Source: Microvelia longipes
Taxonomy: Eukaryota > Arthropoda > Insecta > Hemiptera > Veliidae
Assembly: GCA_018340805.1 (NCBI GenBank)
Contig: JACMZG010000032.1
Location: 7,554,137-7,618,136, forward strand
DNA: 64,000 nucleotides
Direction of reading: 5' to 3'
The position numbers were made by a program, and so were the translations under genes. Positions 34,460-47,439 of the stretch are shown piece by piece. The notes below the pieces were generated by a model that saw only the letters and a program-made list of their open reading frames with translations, did not search any database and had not been told where the DNA came from. Positions within the stretch are counted from its first letter, which is position 1, and each line of letters begins with the position of its first letter.

Positions 34460-36302
34460 CTTTACCTAAATTCTATTACGACAGAAAATAGTTCCAAAAA
34501 GGAATATTAATATAACATTATTAATAGTGTGATAATCAAAAGAGCTCATGATAAATTCGAAACCTTAACGAAAGAAACAAAATAACGAAAATCCAGATCA
34601 AAATAAATTAATTAAGCTGATCAAGATTCAGCAAAAGTAAGTACCCTTAGAAGAGCACTCTAGATACATCCCATGGTGCTTTTAGAGAGACCCACACAAC
34701 ACACTGAACATGGCATGTATAGAGAGATGCTACCTTTGGGTCCTACATAATAACCAACTGAAGTCATGTTTACAAACTGAAACATGATGAAAAGACCAAA
34801 ATGTGCCTTCACAAAAATTGTTTTTTCAAAACAACCTTTACGAGGCTCAAGACTACAACAGTTACAAAACTACTTCATCAGCATTCTTATTCACATATAA
34901 GAGTAGTAATGTTTAAGGTAATTTAAACCAGAGGGATTTGTATATTGATTGAGTCTTGTACAAAAGACTCAAAGTCGCAGTGCAAAAGGTTTTACACCTA
35001 CCCTCACAATTAATAATATTGATTGATAAAGATGGAGTCCCTCCATGAAAAATAGACAAATATAAATGGAATTAAATAGAACTTGTTTCAATCAGTTGGT
35101 AACCAGCTAAAAATCAGTGAGAAAAGAATTCTATTGGTTCATTCTGATGTATACCAGAATACACCACTAAAATTTCTTCCTCCACTGACTTTTAGTGGGT
35201 TGTCGAATGATAAAAACCTATAAGAGAATAGGTGAATATTGAAACCTTATAAGTGACGTCTATTGTTGAACTGACAACTACAGCCTTTGAAATGAGTAGC
35301 GAGATTAACTAATAAATTCACTTAAAAGGGTTCACACTAGGTCATTGATATTACTTCAACTATCATTGAGTCAAATGATAATTAAAAGCAAAGAATAACA
35401 CTTGAGAGGAGGGGCTAGATTGGTTAGTAAACCAACTAATAATGAGTCATCAATCAAAACCTATTATGTTCCTTCTGACAACATTTGTATTTATAAGCCG
35501 TTAGTTGAAGACTTTGAGTTGCCTCATCAATAGCTAAAATACAAATCCTAAAAATAATGATTACAATAATTTTAAAATGAGTTTAAATCAAAATACCTAC
35601 CTATTCAGCAAATATGTCGATGGTCCGAATTTCAATGATCGAGCGGCTCAAAAAACAAAATGTTTTTGTTCCGCTCGTAACCATTAATGGTCCTAATCAC
35701 CTAAATCCTGTTCTGTAACATATTGGGTAACCAAAACAAAACATTTGATGGTTTAGTCAAGTTTTTTATCATTTTCATAATGGCGACTCAAAACAATATG
35801 CCAGATGAGAACCAAACACAATATAAAACGGCTTGAAAATGTCCATTAACCTGTGACTTAGATTGCAGAGGGAGATAGGAACTGCTTGTCCAGCTACTAG
35901 TAAGTAGCCTATATATTTAAGGCCTTAGTTACTAACATCCTTAGGGTTGTAAAACACTACAAGCACACAATATGAATTAAGTGAAACAGATACCTATCAG
36001 ACCGAGATTCTATCCCCGGCTGGAACAGGCATTGCTGTCAAGCTGAGAGGATATAATGCAAAGTGCACGAGACCAATTGGTTATTCTAGAATTCTTACCT
36101 TTAACTTCGTAACATATTTTAAAATTTTACAAGGTTCAAAAACTGTTAATTAAGTAAGCACTTTAAACCAAAGTAAATTAGATTATACGGTATTATACAA
36201 TCAAATTTGGCTAAAGTAATCTATAGCAAGATCTAAGATGACTCCCTCCGCAGAGCAACACATACCTTTTACCACTGAGATATTTGATTTTCACGATACA
36301 CT
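34460..36302. other. Upstream region of RBM5, no other gene
   Basis: No ORF with similarity. It contains a short palindromic repeat at 35088-35212. The block AGACCGAGATTC, CCCCGGCTGG at about 36000-36025 resembles a tRNA B box but has no matching A box. The RBM5 promoter should lie just right of 34450, without an obvious TATA box. Confidence 0.45.
35088..35212. repeat. Short palindromic dispersed repeat, copy 2
   Basis: Partner of 29105-29225, same orientation. It retains AAAAATCAGTGAG, TTCTATTGGTTCATTCTGA and TAGTGGGTTGTCGAATG. Confidence 0.6.
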
Positions 36303-36587
36303 ACTAAGTGTGACGCCACACAGTTATTACTGGCTCAAAACAAAACCGATTCAACCAATGAGATTGTCTTATTTGTTTGCTCTAAACTCAAACTGACTTA
36401 TATAATTGCTCTACATGACAGAAGTGAGACACCAGGTTCACGACAAAATTTTATCCACCCAATGAGATTTTATCACTCGCTTGATCTGAGCTCAAACCGA
36501 CCACTAGGATTAATTTACCCTTCAGAAGTGCCACGCCATGTAATTATTACAGGCACATAAAAAATCGAGCCAAACAATAAGGCGCGG
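36303..36587. repeat. Degenerate tandem repeat, about 100-bp unit
   Basis: Three diverged units each contain an AGTG(T/A)GAC(G/A)CCA-like start, an ACCAATGAGATT-like block and a CTCAAACTGAC-like end. It abuts the fold-back element directly. Confidence 0.5.
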
Positions 36588-37024
36588 TCGAATATCCACG
36601 GCCTTCTAGAACGTTGGATCACCAACAAACTTTTTTTTTCAAAATGTTTAGTAATTAGCCGGATTTGTGATATAAATGAAGCCTATTTCTGTAATCTGCA
36701 CGCTCTTTTGGTTAATCTCAAAGAGTATTTACATTCACTCAACGATTTATTTTTAATCTAACTTGGTACATACATAACTACTGTTAGACGTTCCTGTTAA
36801 CAAATATGACATGTCAAAATATAACACAAAATATTGACGTCTAACAGTAGTTATGTATGTACCAAGTTAGATTAAAAATAAATCATTGAGTGAATGTAAA
36901 TACTCTTTCAGATTAACCAAAAGAGCGTGCAATAGGCTTCATTTATCACAAATACGTTATATACATTTATATCAAAAAAAAGTTTGTTGGTGATCCAATG
37001 TTCTAGAAGGTCATGGATATTCGA
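36588..37024. mobile_element. Fold-back element, about 200-bp arms
   Basis: Arms 36588-36791 and 36837-37024 pair almost throughout, for example TCGAATATCCA at the outer end, TTGGATCACCAACAAAC, and GGTACATACATAACTACTG at the loop side. The loop is 45 bp (36792-36836). No coding capacity. Near-identical inner arms suggest a recent insertion or gene conversion between arms. Confidence 0.92.
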
Positions 37025-37464
37025 ATATGACACTTCTTTTTAACTGCAATGCTCCCTCCTTCCTTCAGTTGAAGACAGGGAAATAAAAACAACTAATAAG
37101 ATTGGAATCAAGTTCGGAGTTGGCAGGTACTAAAAAAATTACACATTTGATGAACAAATATGGTTTATCATTTTTCACTACAATACATCTCCCTTTTTGA
37201 AGGTAAAAGTAAAAAACCATACAATTTTTTCAATCAAAAATTATTTGTAGATAATATAATATTTTTCTACAAATGAAAATCACTGAAAAGAAATTTAGAG
37301 AAAAATTCTAATAATTTGATTTTGAGTTAATTTAAAAAAAAAAATAAGTCAATGAGATGGCAACAACAACGTAGCTAAAATAGCAACAACAATGTGAATT
37401 TTAATCAGAAATTTCTACTCAAACACAATAAAACATTTGTCATGTAAAGTTTCAAATTTAAATA

Positions 37465-38250
37465 TTGGCTACGGGGTGCCTCGGAACTTTTCCTCATCAC
37501 ATCGGATTCACTAAGCTCATCCTCCCTGCTTCAGGCCCGTTTCGCTCGTCCTCAAAAATACAGTTCGCAAAATTTATACTGCAACATGCCTTCGGACTTG
37601 CTTCATTCGTCTTCAGATAGTAAATGCATCCGTACCATTCTCAGCGGGCACCCATACAGCACTGACCACACTCAATGCTTCTTAATTTTTATGATCCAAC
37701 AAAAATCATGGATATACTTGTATTGAAACGAAACTCAGTGTACTTAATTAGATAATGGTTTACACTTGAACCAGATTTCAACTCAATTGAATCTTTTTCT
37801 GTTTTTTAAAATTCTTTAATAAAACGTACACAAGTCATTGGATAAAAATTGAGCAAATGCTGATTATGAGATGAAACTTAGCACACATGTTAGTCTTAAA
37901 CACATTCACATGCCTGCCAAATCTCCATTCAATCGCATTATCCTGTTTTATAATTTTTTGAAATTATCGCTGAGTCATTATTGCGGGTTAATGACGTCAT
38001 AAATACATTATTTTCCGAATAGCACAACTACATAGATTCATTTTTGTACCAAGTTTTAAATCTCTAGCACAAGCACGCTGGGAGCTAAGATGATAACACA
38101 CACATACAGACAGACTACTTTGTGAAAACCACTCAGGAGGCCTAAAAAACACCTGAAATGTATAATTGTGGTTTCATCCCAGTTTGGGATTTTTTTGCAA
38201 ACACAATACTTTTCCTCTTATATACCTGCGGTATAAATGAGGAAAAGTCA
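37465..38250 (+). repeat. Dispersed family 1, most complete copy
   Basis: Starts GGCTACGGGGTGCCTCGGAA and carries the CTTCAT TCGTCTTCAG blocks. The inverse 5S-like segment lies at 37640-37680 (GCGGGCACCCATACAGCACT, GACCAC). Then comes a body of about 350 bp (CAAGTCATTGGATAAAAATT, GATTATGAGATGAAACTTAG, GGGTTAATGACGTCATAAA), and the end GATAACACACACATACAGAC, ACCACTCAGGAGGCCT, TTTTTTGCAAACACAATACT, GTATAAATGAGGAAAAGT. It serves as the reference for the family. Confidence 0.8.
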
Positions 38251-40900
38251 AAAATTAGAAGTGTTTAATAATATGGAACACTTGTAACATTGCATTGGTG
38301 AAAATGAGCCTGATATGATAAGTATCTAGGACATCTAGCCGTTGTCTTGATTAAGGTCACTTGACACCCCATTAAAAATCAGAAAGATAAATAATTTTAA
38401 CGATTTTAGTAGATTCTAATTATCAATTATAACCATCAAAATTGTAATAACTATGGATTTGTTTACAATTATACTCTCGGACAAAATTATTATTAAAAAT
38501 ATGTAAAAAAAATATAGTGCTGTCGTTTGTTTATATATTTAGTACCTTTGTAGGGATATTATAACAGAGAAGAAAACTTGAAGTTGTGGCAACACTGCTC
38601 TGTGAAAGGTTGGTACCAGCTATCTCTAACACTTGGACTAAACCTCCTAAAAATTTACCAAATTTTATGTCAATATACATTTTACAAAACAATTTATTCT
38701 TTAATGGTTCCCTTTCTGTTCTACTCTATGTTCAATACACATTTTTTTCATAATGTTGGCAGTAAATTCATATAAAAAATATAGTGCATATTTTTTTTAT
38801 ATTGGTAATAAATTTTGTATAAAAAATATAGTGCAGATAAAAAATCACAAAGACTTTTTAGTGTGGCTACAGTTGATAAAACATTTGGGTGAACAATATT
38901 GGGCAACAATAAATTGTTTTACTTAATATCCTCATCAGTCAACTGACATTCCATTGACAAAGGAATGTCCTAGTCCATAGACATTTGATATTTCTTAGTC
39001 AAGTAGCTATATTGACAAAGGAATATCCTAGTTTTTCAATATTACTATGTCAAATTTGACATATTAACCAAGTAATATTAAACTAACATGCTATTCCCTT
39101 GTAAATAACCATCTTAACATAAGCAGTGAAACAACTCACTGGTTCCCAAAACTAAATTTTTACCAATATTTGCAACATACAAACAATTTGACAAATCTTT
39201 TGTGATTTAAACACACATTTACAACTATAAAAAAACTTTAATATCGTGGCGTAGAAAAGAATGTTCCTGAAAAAAAATATTATTAGTTCAAATTAATAAA
39301 AAGAAGAAGTGATCTAAATAAAATAATGAAAGGTATAAAAAGGAAATACACAACAGACAAAATCAATGCTGCTCTCAACTTTATAATTACTGATTATATC
39401 AATAGAATTAATGACTTATTAATTATTAATAAATTAACTGAGGGACGCAGTAACTCATAAGGGAAATTGACGTGCTTTGGTTTGCATGTAGGTTGAGTAT
39501 GACACAGCAACCTGATCTCAATCCATCACACCAGTTACCTGAATTTTTGGATTTGTGTTGGAGGCACCAACTCTCTCATGATACTCAAATGCAAGGAAGG
39601 AATTAAAAAATAGCGGGTAGCTTATTCAAGCTACCCGCTGCGACATTCCACTGCTATCCAGCAGTAAAATGTCTGATGAAGCCACTCCATTAGAGTCTCT
39701 AGCATTATAGTTTCATCACTTCTACTCACACTTATTGATTAATAAAATCTTTGTGTTGGTTAAACTGTTTCATCCTAATAGCACATATTGACTTGATATA
39801 ACCGAGAGATAAGCACAAGGCACAGCCTTACAGGGGAGACAACCTGTGTCAAATATATTTTATCTTCCTATGTCTTAATCAATTCAATAAAGACATTTTT
39901 AAAACAAGAGGCCTTGAGCCAGTAGACCATGTAATGGCGACTGTGACTTGCAACTTTGTCCAAATTTAATATCCTATACGTCACATAATTAATTTTGAAT
40001 TAGAAACATTGCTTAAGGTTAATTTAATATTAAAAGATGCTGACTCAATCTATAATTTAAAATGAAGTTTAACTATGCTAAAAACATATGATTTTATGGA
40101 GAGAGTAAAAGTGAGTAGACGGAGATGGACTTGAGAGAGGGGTCTCCTTAGAGTGGTTCCAGACATGGAGTTAGAAGCTAATAAATAATAAATTAAGGAT
40201 CAATCTGAAGGGGGTTGTTAAGATGTAATGAAAAGATGTTTTTGACGGAAGTGTATTGGCTTGTTACTCCATCTATAGGGAATACAAACAGCTTACATCT
40301 AAAATAACAAATTATAATGGCAGAATATACATACATCAAATTCCAAAAAAAATCATATCAAATCATGTTAAAGACCGAAAATAACAAATTTATGGAGATA
40401 TTCGCATATAATTAACACTTTAGAGAATATTTCGTGTTAATCGATACCACGGCTCACCTATAACATAACCTCAACACTCAAAATCAACTCAACCAATACA
40501 AATTACGACGCAACTCCTTATATTTCCAATAAAATACCAGTCAAGTAAACTGGCATTCTAAAAAAACACTGTACTTACGTAGTTTTAAATGATAAAATAA
40601 TCAAAAAGTTGCTAAAAAGAGAAAGAAGTCAACGCCTTTCTGAAGTAACCTAAATTTTAAACAAGAACAAATAATATTATTCATAATCATGTTTACCTAC
40701 TGTATAGCAGCCAACTCCATCCGATAGTCCAACTTAAAAATTTATTATTAAATTGAAAGCATTGAAAATAATGAAAACAGCGAAAAATATTTCACAAGCC
40801 AACAAAAATCCAAAAAATTTGAAGATCGGAAAAAACAGTGTTGCCTTATGTCTTGTTTTTTTTTTTTCTTTTAGATCATTTAAGATGAATTATAATTATT
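38251..40900. other. Intergenic, no gene recognised
   Basis: Includes two copies of an ATTGACAAAGGAAT(G/A)TCCTAGT block (38953-39035) and a hairpin cluster at 39607-39692. AT-rich elsewhere. No frame with recognised domains. Confidence 0.5.
39607..39692. repeat. Two adjacent hairpins
   Basis: GCGGGTAGCTT/ATTC/AAGCTACCCGC is a perfect 11-bp stem. ACATT..ACTGCT/ATCC/AGCAGT..AATGT is a bulged stem directly after it. A structured RNA or element end is possible, but no family was recognised. Confidence 0.6.
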
Positions 40901-42061
40901 TAGAGATTTGTAAGAAAACAAATTCTGACACAAAAATGTCATTTAATTTGTTTAAATCTCTATACATTGTAAAGAGACAGTAAAGAAGCAAATTTTGGTG
41001 GAATAAACCAAGGAACTTATTCTACTAAAGTACGAGTTTTACAAAAAAATTGTATAGAACAAATGCCTAAAACGTTCATGATCTCATCCATCAAATGCTA
41101 GAAACTCTATGCATAGCTTGTGTTTATTTTTGAAAAGTCTACCGACTTCGAATTGGCAGCCGAATTGTTCATTTTAGTCGGTTCTTTTTTTCATAACCTA
41201 ATTTTGAAATTAATTTTAGGGACAAAATTAGACCAAACCACATACAAAGTTTGCTAAAATCCCTTAAAATTGTTTTTAGTGAGAAGTTGTGAGTAAAGTC
41301 GAATGTTTACTAACAAATCGTGAAACGTGTTATTGTTTACATTTTCTTTGTTTACTTCTTTGGTTCAATTTTTTTTTAAAAAGGTAATACTTATGTTGAA
41401 TTTTGTATTTAAGGTCGACCAAAATGTGAAAATATTAGAAGTACGCTGTTGTCGCTTAGTATTCTTTGTTTTTAACCAATTTGGAACCTGTCATGTTTGT
41501 TGACAGTTTTATTTTTATTTTATCTGTCTGAGTGATGTAATAATAAGGTATCGGTGGTAGAGACAATTGTTAAATTAGAAAAAAGGAAGTCGCTTGAATT
41601 GGTTTTTATAGCTGGTAAATATTAGCAGCGAGGCAGGAATTGTGGCCCTGCAAAGCAATAAATGGAAGAACTAAAAGGGACTAAATTTTCTAAGGACCTC
41701 ATGAAGAGTGGGGAATCAAAACACTGTCTCTACTGCCTACCACTTGTTTTTACATATTTAGTTATAATGATTAGTTGTGAGGTATTAAGGTGAACTTCTC
41801 ACCTTGGTTATGAGTTAGTTCTGTCATGTGTACTTCCTCTTAGTGAGAGTGCGCTACAGACCTTTTGAAAATTAGCTCTCATTGTTTTGTGTAGTCAACA
41901 CTGCCACACCCTAGCTAGAAGAGCTACTTGTAGCTAGAAGCTACAAGTGATTTCACTTATGCATTATGGGCTGACAAATAAATGTTTGATCGTTACGGGC
42001 ACATTTAGTTGCCCCTTGAACACACAAGTTTTGCCCTTGAACTATTGGACAAAGTTTGCTG

Positions 42062-42145
42062 AACTTCGGTATACGGTGCCCCCTGTTATCAATACTATAT
42101 ATCGATATATTTTTAGTTTAGAGATATGACGTAGGAATAATCGAT
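42062..42145 (+). repeat. Isolated end of the 17.5-kb fold-back family
   Basis: CTTCGGTATACGGTGCCCCC, TGTTATCAATACTATATATC, GATATATTTTTAGTTTAGAG and GTAGGAATAATCGAT match both arms of 17510-17985. The partner arm was not found nearby. Confidence 0.75.
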
Positions 42146-42437
42146 CTATATATATTTTTTAATTGTTTTATTTCCAACTTTTACAAATAATACACAACAT
42201 TATATAAATAATTAATTTCTTATATATGTATTAAACATGCCACTTCTTCAGATTAGATGATCCCTTCTCTTAATACTTATAATTTGCCTCTAATAAATTA
42301 AATAGTAAATGGATTCAAAGAAAAATAGGGTCACATAAACTTAAGAAGTGGCATAAACATCATATTAATATAGAATTTGATCATTAATCATATGGTGACC
42401 ATTTGGTTGTTGTGGTATAACTGTGGCTATCGGATAT

Positions 42438-42445
42438 ATATATAT

Positions 42446-42494
<49 letters not shown>
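42438..42494. repeat. (TA)n microsatellite
   Basis: About 57 bp of TA dinucleotide with one slip. Confidence 0.95.
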
Positions 42495-42496
<2 letters not shown>

Positions 42497-44071
42497 TACT
42501 TTTCACTTCGACCGGTAAATATATATGCTGTATAATTTCACCTCACAAATTGCGGTCAAAAAAGAAACACACTTAAAACTTCAAATTCATTTCACCGACG
42601 TTTTGGTGTTATTCTGTTATTATTGTATGTTACAGCTTACACATACATATGTTACCTATTTACTTTGACTATAATTAAGTTAAATAACTATAACTAAGTA
42701 ATGAGGGGTAGTTAGGGCTGGATACTCCATCTAACCTAAGATTACTGCCATGAGAGGTTTTCCCTTATTTTTCAAACGAAAGATCTTCATTTTCAAACTG
42801 AAATCTCTCAGCTGAAATATTTACAGCTTGTAAACTGTGTGTTAGTGTATAGAATATGCATACAAATTTACATTATGGTTAGAGTGGTGAAACTGCAGAA
42901 CAAGTGTAGAAACTTATTGTAGAAACTTATTGTAGAAAGTTATTGAAAAGCCCATGTGTATTGTGGTTTAGAATCAACAAGCGTTTTGCCTGAAACTTCA
43001 TCTAATGAATGATTTGATCAAAATCTCTTTGATTTCAGACGGTCAAATTTATATCATATGCTTGGCGAGAGAATTGCAGACAAACACATCTCTGGTGCAC
43101 CTCAATATTCACAATAAAAGGTAGACAAATTAATCAAAAACATTTTTAAACAGTAAAATTAATATTGAACAAGAAGATTAATGAGATAAAATAACATAAA
43201 AAGATGAATTAGCAAATATAGCATAATGAGGTGAATCAGGCAAACTATCAGATACGGAGGTAATACAGATCTAACCATTTATTTGTTAAGATCAATTGAT
43301 TTAATTATTTACTTATAATCCATAGAGTACCACAAGAGTTCTACCTAGAGTTATTCTTCTTGATTCCAAAATTATTCTTTCAACTCTCTTAGTGCTCTGT
43401 CTGTGCTCTATGCAATCTCAAGTATGATACTAGCCCCTGAAGTTGCTTTAAGGGGTTGCAAATATCAACCCTGGTTGGGATTTTTCTTTCAGCCGCAGCT
43501 ACTGAGATGCAAACAATAATTAGATCTTGTTAGCTAAAGCCATGGCTATCCTACGAGCAACTTTAGAGATATTAATATTCCAGCCCGGGAATTGAAATTA
43601 ATTTGTATAGAAATTGAAATCTCTTACCTACATAATTATTATAGTAATAAATAAAATAAAATAAGTGACACTACTGCTAGTTTGCCTCATAGTTTACTTT
43701 AAATCAAATTAAAAAGTTATGTTTCATAACTTTTAAAGTTTTAAATTGGCTCAAAAACTAATACTCCTTTTAAATTGCTATAAATTTAGATTTGTCTGAG
43801 CTAATGAGCTGAAACAATGTGAATGTGGGTTGAAGGTGTAAGGGAAGAAACCATATGCTATATGGTGCTGTATTGTATAGTAAAGTGATGTAGAAATTCA
43901 TACAGTAGGGGTGGGGGCGTGGAACACAGTGGTACAACTTCCTGGTTTGGGGTAGTCCTAATAAAACAGGGGCTAATTGCATCAACTACTGCTCGGAGCA
44001 CTAGTTTTCACCTTGTACAACTGTTGTCAATATTGTTATCAGTTTTAAATCAAGATGTCTATAAACTAGAA

Positions 44072-44073
44072 TG

Positions 44074-44144
<71 letters not shown>
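44072..44144. repeat. (TA)n microsatellite
   Basis: About 73 bp of TA dinucleotide with one TAT slip, some 270 bp upstream of the PIGB start. Confidence 0.95.
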
Positions 44145-44147
<3 letters not shown>

Positions 44148-44411
44148 TAAATGTATCTTGAGTAGTAAACATGAGGATATACTTTCTACTACTTCCTGTT
44201 TTGTTTACATTTGTCTCAGGATTTTCCTGCAAAAATTGTCCACCTGTTCTCTGATTTCCCCCTTATCAGACTTAGTTTGTTTCACTTGACAGATCAAGTG
44301 TGTAGTTTAATACTTTGTTTGAAATATTACAGGTGGAAACTGATCAGAAGATAATCTTTACAAGGAGGTCAATCAGTGAAACATTGAGAAGGATAACTCA
44401 GCTCAGCAAAC

Positions 44412-45947
44412 ATGAAGCCTTCTTTCATCAAGACAAATCAATTCCCGTTAAAATTATTTTTAATAATGGTGGCGGTGAGATTGATGGATTTGATACTGAT
44501 GCAATCCACTTACGTGCCAGACGAGTATTGGCAATCACTCGAAGTATCGCACAAACAAGTCTTTGACTACGGTTATCTGACATGGGAATGGATCAAAGGC
44601 ATACGTAGTTACTTCTACGTTTCCATCGTGTCTGCATTGTATTACGGATTGAAAGTGTCGGGTATGGATACTCCCGAGACAGTGATACTGGTACCTCGCT
44701 TATTCCAAGCTCTATTGAGCGCTTTGTCAGATGTTTATTTCGTGAGATGGATTCACGAGAAACGAAGCGGTCAGTACTCGTGGGCATTGCTAACCTTACT
44801 CACTTCTCACTTTATCAACTACTGCTCCACTCGTACCTTAATAAACACTTTGGAAATGAATCTTACTATGATAGCACTTTATTATTACCCTTGGAGTCCC
44901 AAATCTAAAAGTTTTATTTTCGTATCGTTAATAACTTTACTATGCTATGTAAGACCGACTGCAGCTGTTATTTGGACTCCGTTAATACTGATCAATTTAT
45001 TAACTCTTTCAAAAAAAGTTAAAACGATATTTTTATACTATTTGCCTTGTTCTTTACTTATCATATGCTTACTAATAGCTTTAGATACGTTCATGTTCGG
45101 TAGTTTTATCGTGACGCCTTATAACTTTTTTATCTTTAATATTTACAGTGATGTATCATCTTATTATGGTACTCAAGACTTATTTTGGTACTTGTACGCA
45201 GGTTTACCAGCGGTTCTTGGTTTACATTTGGTACCATTTTTACTCTCAGTTTTTATAACTAGTAAGAATTTGTTTAGATATAAAAATCGTATTTTTTACG
45301 ATGTCGATTCCCAAATGTTAATAAGTATTATTTGGAGTCTGACGGTATTAAGTTTTATTCAACATAAGGAGTTTAGATTTTTGATGCCTTTGATACCGAT
45401 GGCGCTTTATATGTCTTCTGGTGTTTTGTCTAAATGGAGCGTTAACGCTAAGTCTTTACTTTTATATATTGTCGCTATATCTTTTATTGTTAGTAGCTAT
45501 ACGACTGTTTTATTTTTAGGACAGTTTCACAAAGTCGGTGGACTTCAAACGATGAAATATTTGAGTGACGTCGCTCGGAACACTTCGAACTCAAAATTTT
45601 TATTTTTAACGCCGTGTCATTCTTTACCTCTGTACAGCCATTTGCATTCAGACGTACAGACGGATTTTTTAACGTGTTTACCAAATTTTGACAACATCAC
45701 GGATTACCGCGACGAAGCCGACATATTTTATGAAAACCCGCGACAATTCCTACGAAACAAATATCAACATTCAAAGATCTGCTCCCTTCCGACTCACATA
45801 ATATCGTACGATTCACTCAACATCACTAATTTCCTTCATCTCAACAACTACACTCTTATTGATAAAAAATTTGATTCCTACTACTTCCCTGAAAGGACTG
45901 GTCAGTATGTGAATATTTACAAGAGAAAAGGAGATGTGTGCTTGTAA
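44412..45947 (+). CDS. PIGB: GPI mannosyltransferase III (PIGB)
   Basis: ER membrane glycosyltransferase (GT22, Alg9/PIGB group). It transfers the third mannose from dolichol-phosphate-mannose to the GPI-anchor precursor. 511 residues, ATG at 44412. The hallmark TYVPDEYWQSLEVSHK (33-48) carries the luminal Asp-Glu pair after the first hydrophobic segment, followed by FDYGYLTWEW, then LVPRLFQALLSALSD and CSTRTLINTLEMNLTMIALY, all close to PIGB rather than to ALG9/ALG12. Many membrane segments follow. QHKEFRFLMPLIP (about 318-330) is the conserved HKExRF motif of the family. The C-terminal domain is hydrophilic. Single exon and undamaged. AATAAA about 460 bp downstream (46409) is a candidate poly(A) signal. 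A second ATG at Met19 is possible, but the long form is kept. Confidence 0.94.
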   Translation: MKPSFIKTNQFPLKLFLIMVAVRLMDLILMQSTYVPDEYWQSLEVSHKQVFDYGYLTWEWIKGIRSYFYVSIVSALYYGLKVSGMDTPETVILVPRLFQALLSALSDVYFVRWIHEKRSGQYSWALLTLLTSHFINYCSTRTLINTLEMNLTMIALYYYPWSPKSKSFIFVSLITLLCYVRPTAAVIWTPLILINLLTLSKKVKTIFLYYLPCSLLIICLLIALDTFMFGSFIVTPYNFFIFNIYSDVSSYYGTQDLFWYLYAGLPAVLGLHLVPFLLSVFITSKNLFRYKNRIFYDVDSQMLISIIWSLTVLSFIQHKEFRFLMPLIPMALYMSSGVLSKWSVNAKSLLLYIVAISFIVSSYTTVLFLGQFHKVGGLQTMKYLSDVARNTSNSKFLFLTPCHSLPLYSHLHSDVQTDFLTCLPNFDNITDYRDEADIFYENPRQFLRNKYQHSKICSLPTHIISYDSLNITNFLHLNNYTLIDKKFDSYYFPERTGQYVNIYKRKGDVCL

Positions 45948-45949
45948 TA

Positions 45950-47435
45950 ATCTTGGATATTAGTTACTATGGAAGAAGCATAATCCTTGTAATCCACTTA
46001 TACTAGAGATGTTGCTATGGATACCAGTACTATAGTAACCATTTTTATGAGTATTAACTATTCAAACCATATGACAAAGCAATTTTATAGAAACTATTTC
46101 TTATATTTCACCTCCTAATGACTGATAATGATGAACCTTTGTTTAGGTTTCTTTGAATAAGTGTAATATAATTTGTAAACTTCAATTTAAATAGTTTTTA
46201 GTTTGGTGGGTAGGTTGAAACTGGTCTCTATAGCCACTTCTCTTGTATCAGCAGTGCTCCTCCTATAGACAGTATTATTCTAAGGTAATAACAGATGATT
46301 AGACAAATATTGTGTGCAGTGTTGATTACTTCATACAGTAATCCTAGACTTGTTGTAATGTAACAGATATGTTTAAAACTTTCTATTTTGCTGTCTTACC
46401 AAAATTATAAATAAAACAGATTGATTCCACTAAAGTCCATTATACTTCGATAATAAATAACTAAGCTTTCAACTAAAATTTTGTCTACATCAGAGATTAA
46501 GAAAATAAAATATGAAATAAACGAACAAAATTTTACAAACTACTTGATATTGAAACAAAATCAGTTTTGTCTTCAAATCATTGCTGTGTATTTTTTTTAA
46601 ACTCTGTCGATGACTAATTTGTAAGATAATTACATAATTAATTATGTTATAATTCATGACTGTCCAGGAACTCTAAATTTATGACTTGTTTCATTATTAA
46701 AAGCAGCTTACTTGATTCTGCTTGAGTTGTTGCTTATTTAAACTTGAGTTAGTTGACCAGGTGATGTTATTTCTATAATTACCACTAATATTAAATAATA
46801 ATAATACTTTTTAGTTGAAAGCTTAGTTATTTATTATAAAAGAAACAGACTTTTGTATCATCAATCTGTTTTATTTATATAACATATGAGGCAATGTATT
46901 TGTTGGTAGCACTGATTAGTACTATATATTCCTCTATGGTTGGTAGTAGAATAATTTTGACATCATTATAGATATATATACAGTGGACTCCTGGATAGAG
47001 ACTGATGTGTCCCAGTCACTACACTTCTCAGTAACAAGATTGGTAATCTTGTTTCTACATAAGTGAAACTTTCAAAAGAACCATATTATTGACTGTTTTG
47101 AAACCAGAATGAATCCTTGTATCTTGATATCATTTCGGCCATAATGGCCTTATTATTCACCAGTTAAACCTTGCTTTTGCAGTTCTCATGGTGAACAATA
47201 AGACCACGTGATTGGTATTATTCTATTTACCAGCTGATATGAATTGAAACCGACCAATAGGAAATCCCTATCACTGCAAGTTTGAGGTCACAACTGAATA
47301 TTAACTCTTGACAAAACGGAGTCAACTAATATGATTCCGTTATTTGTTTGTTATAAGTACAGAGTTTGTATTTATAAGATAGACAATTTATTGTGCCTTA
47401 ATGGAAACATATTGAGTGCTTAGAATCATTTTAAC
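45950..47435. other. PIGB 3' region and intergenic DNA
   Basis: Likely 3' untranslated sequence up to about 46410 (AATAAA). 46215-46290 carries CAGCAGTGCTCCTCCTATAG and GTATTATTCTAAGGTAATAA, a fragment also present at 52350-52405 and in the arms of 61730-62272. The rest is unassigned. Confidence 0.5.
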
Positions 47436-47439
47436 GAAT

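Larger units (their letters stand above)
40901..44330. other. Intergenic upstream of PIGB
   Basis: Contains the isolated fold-back end at 42062-42145 and TA repeats at 42438-42494 and 44072-44144. An acceptor-like GAAATATTACAG at 44331 could begin a PIGB 5' exon. No other gene seen. Confidence 0.5.

Noticed and set aside
36000..36025. tRNA-like B box (GATTCTATCCCCGGCTGG)
   Set aside because: No A box upstream in the same orientation at a usable distance.
39660..39720. Hammerhead ribozyme (CTGATGA present)
   Set aside because: No matching GAAA segment and no third stem at the required distance.
44315..44566. Frame overlapping the PIGB start
   Set aside because: Different frame from PIGB, no similarity, and ends inside its conserved DEYWQ region.
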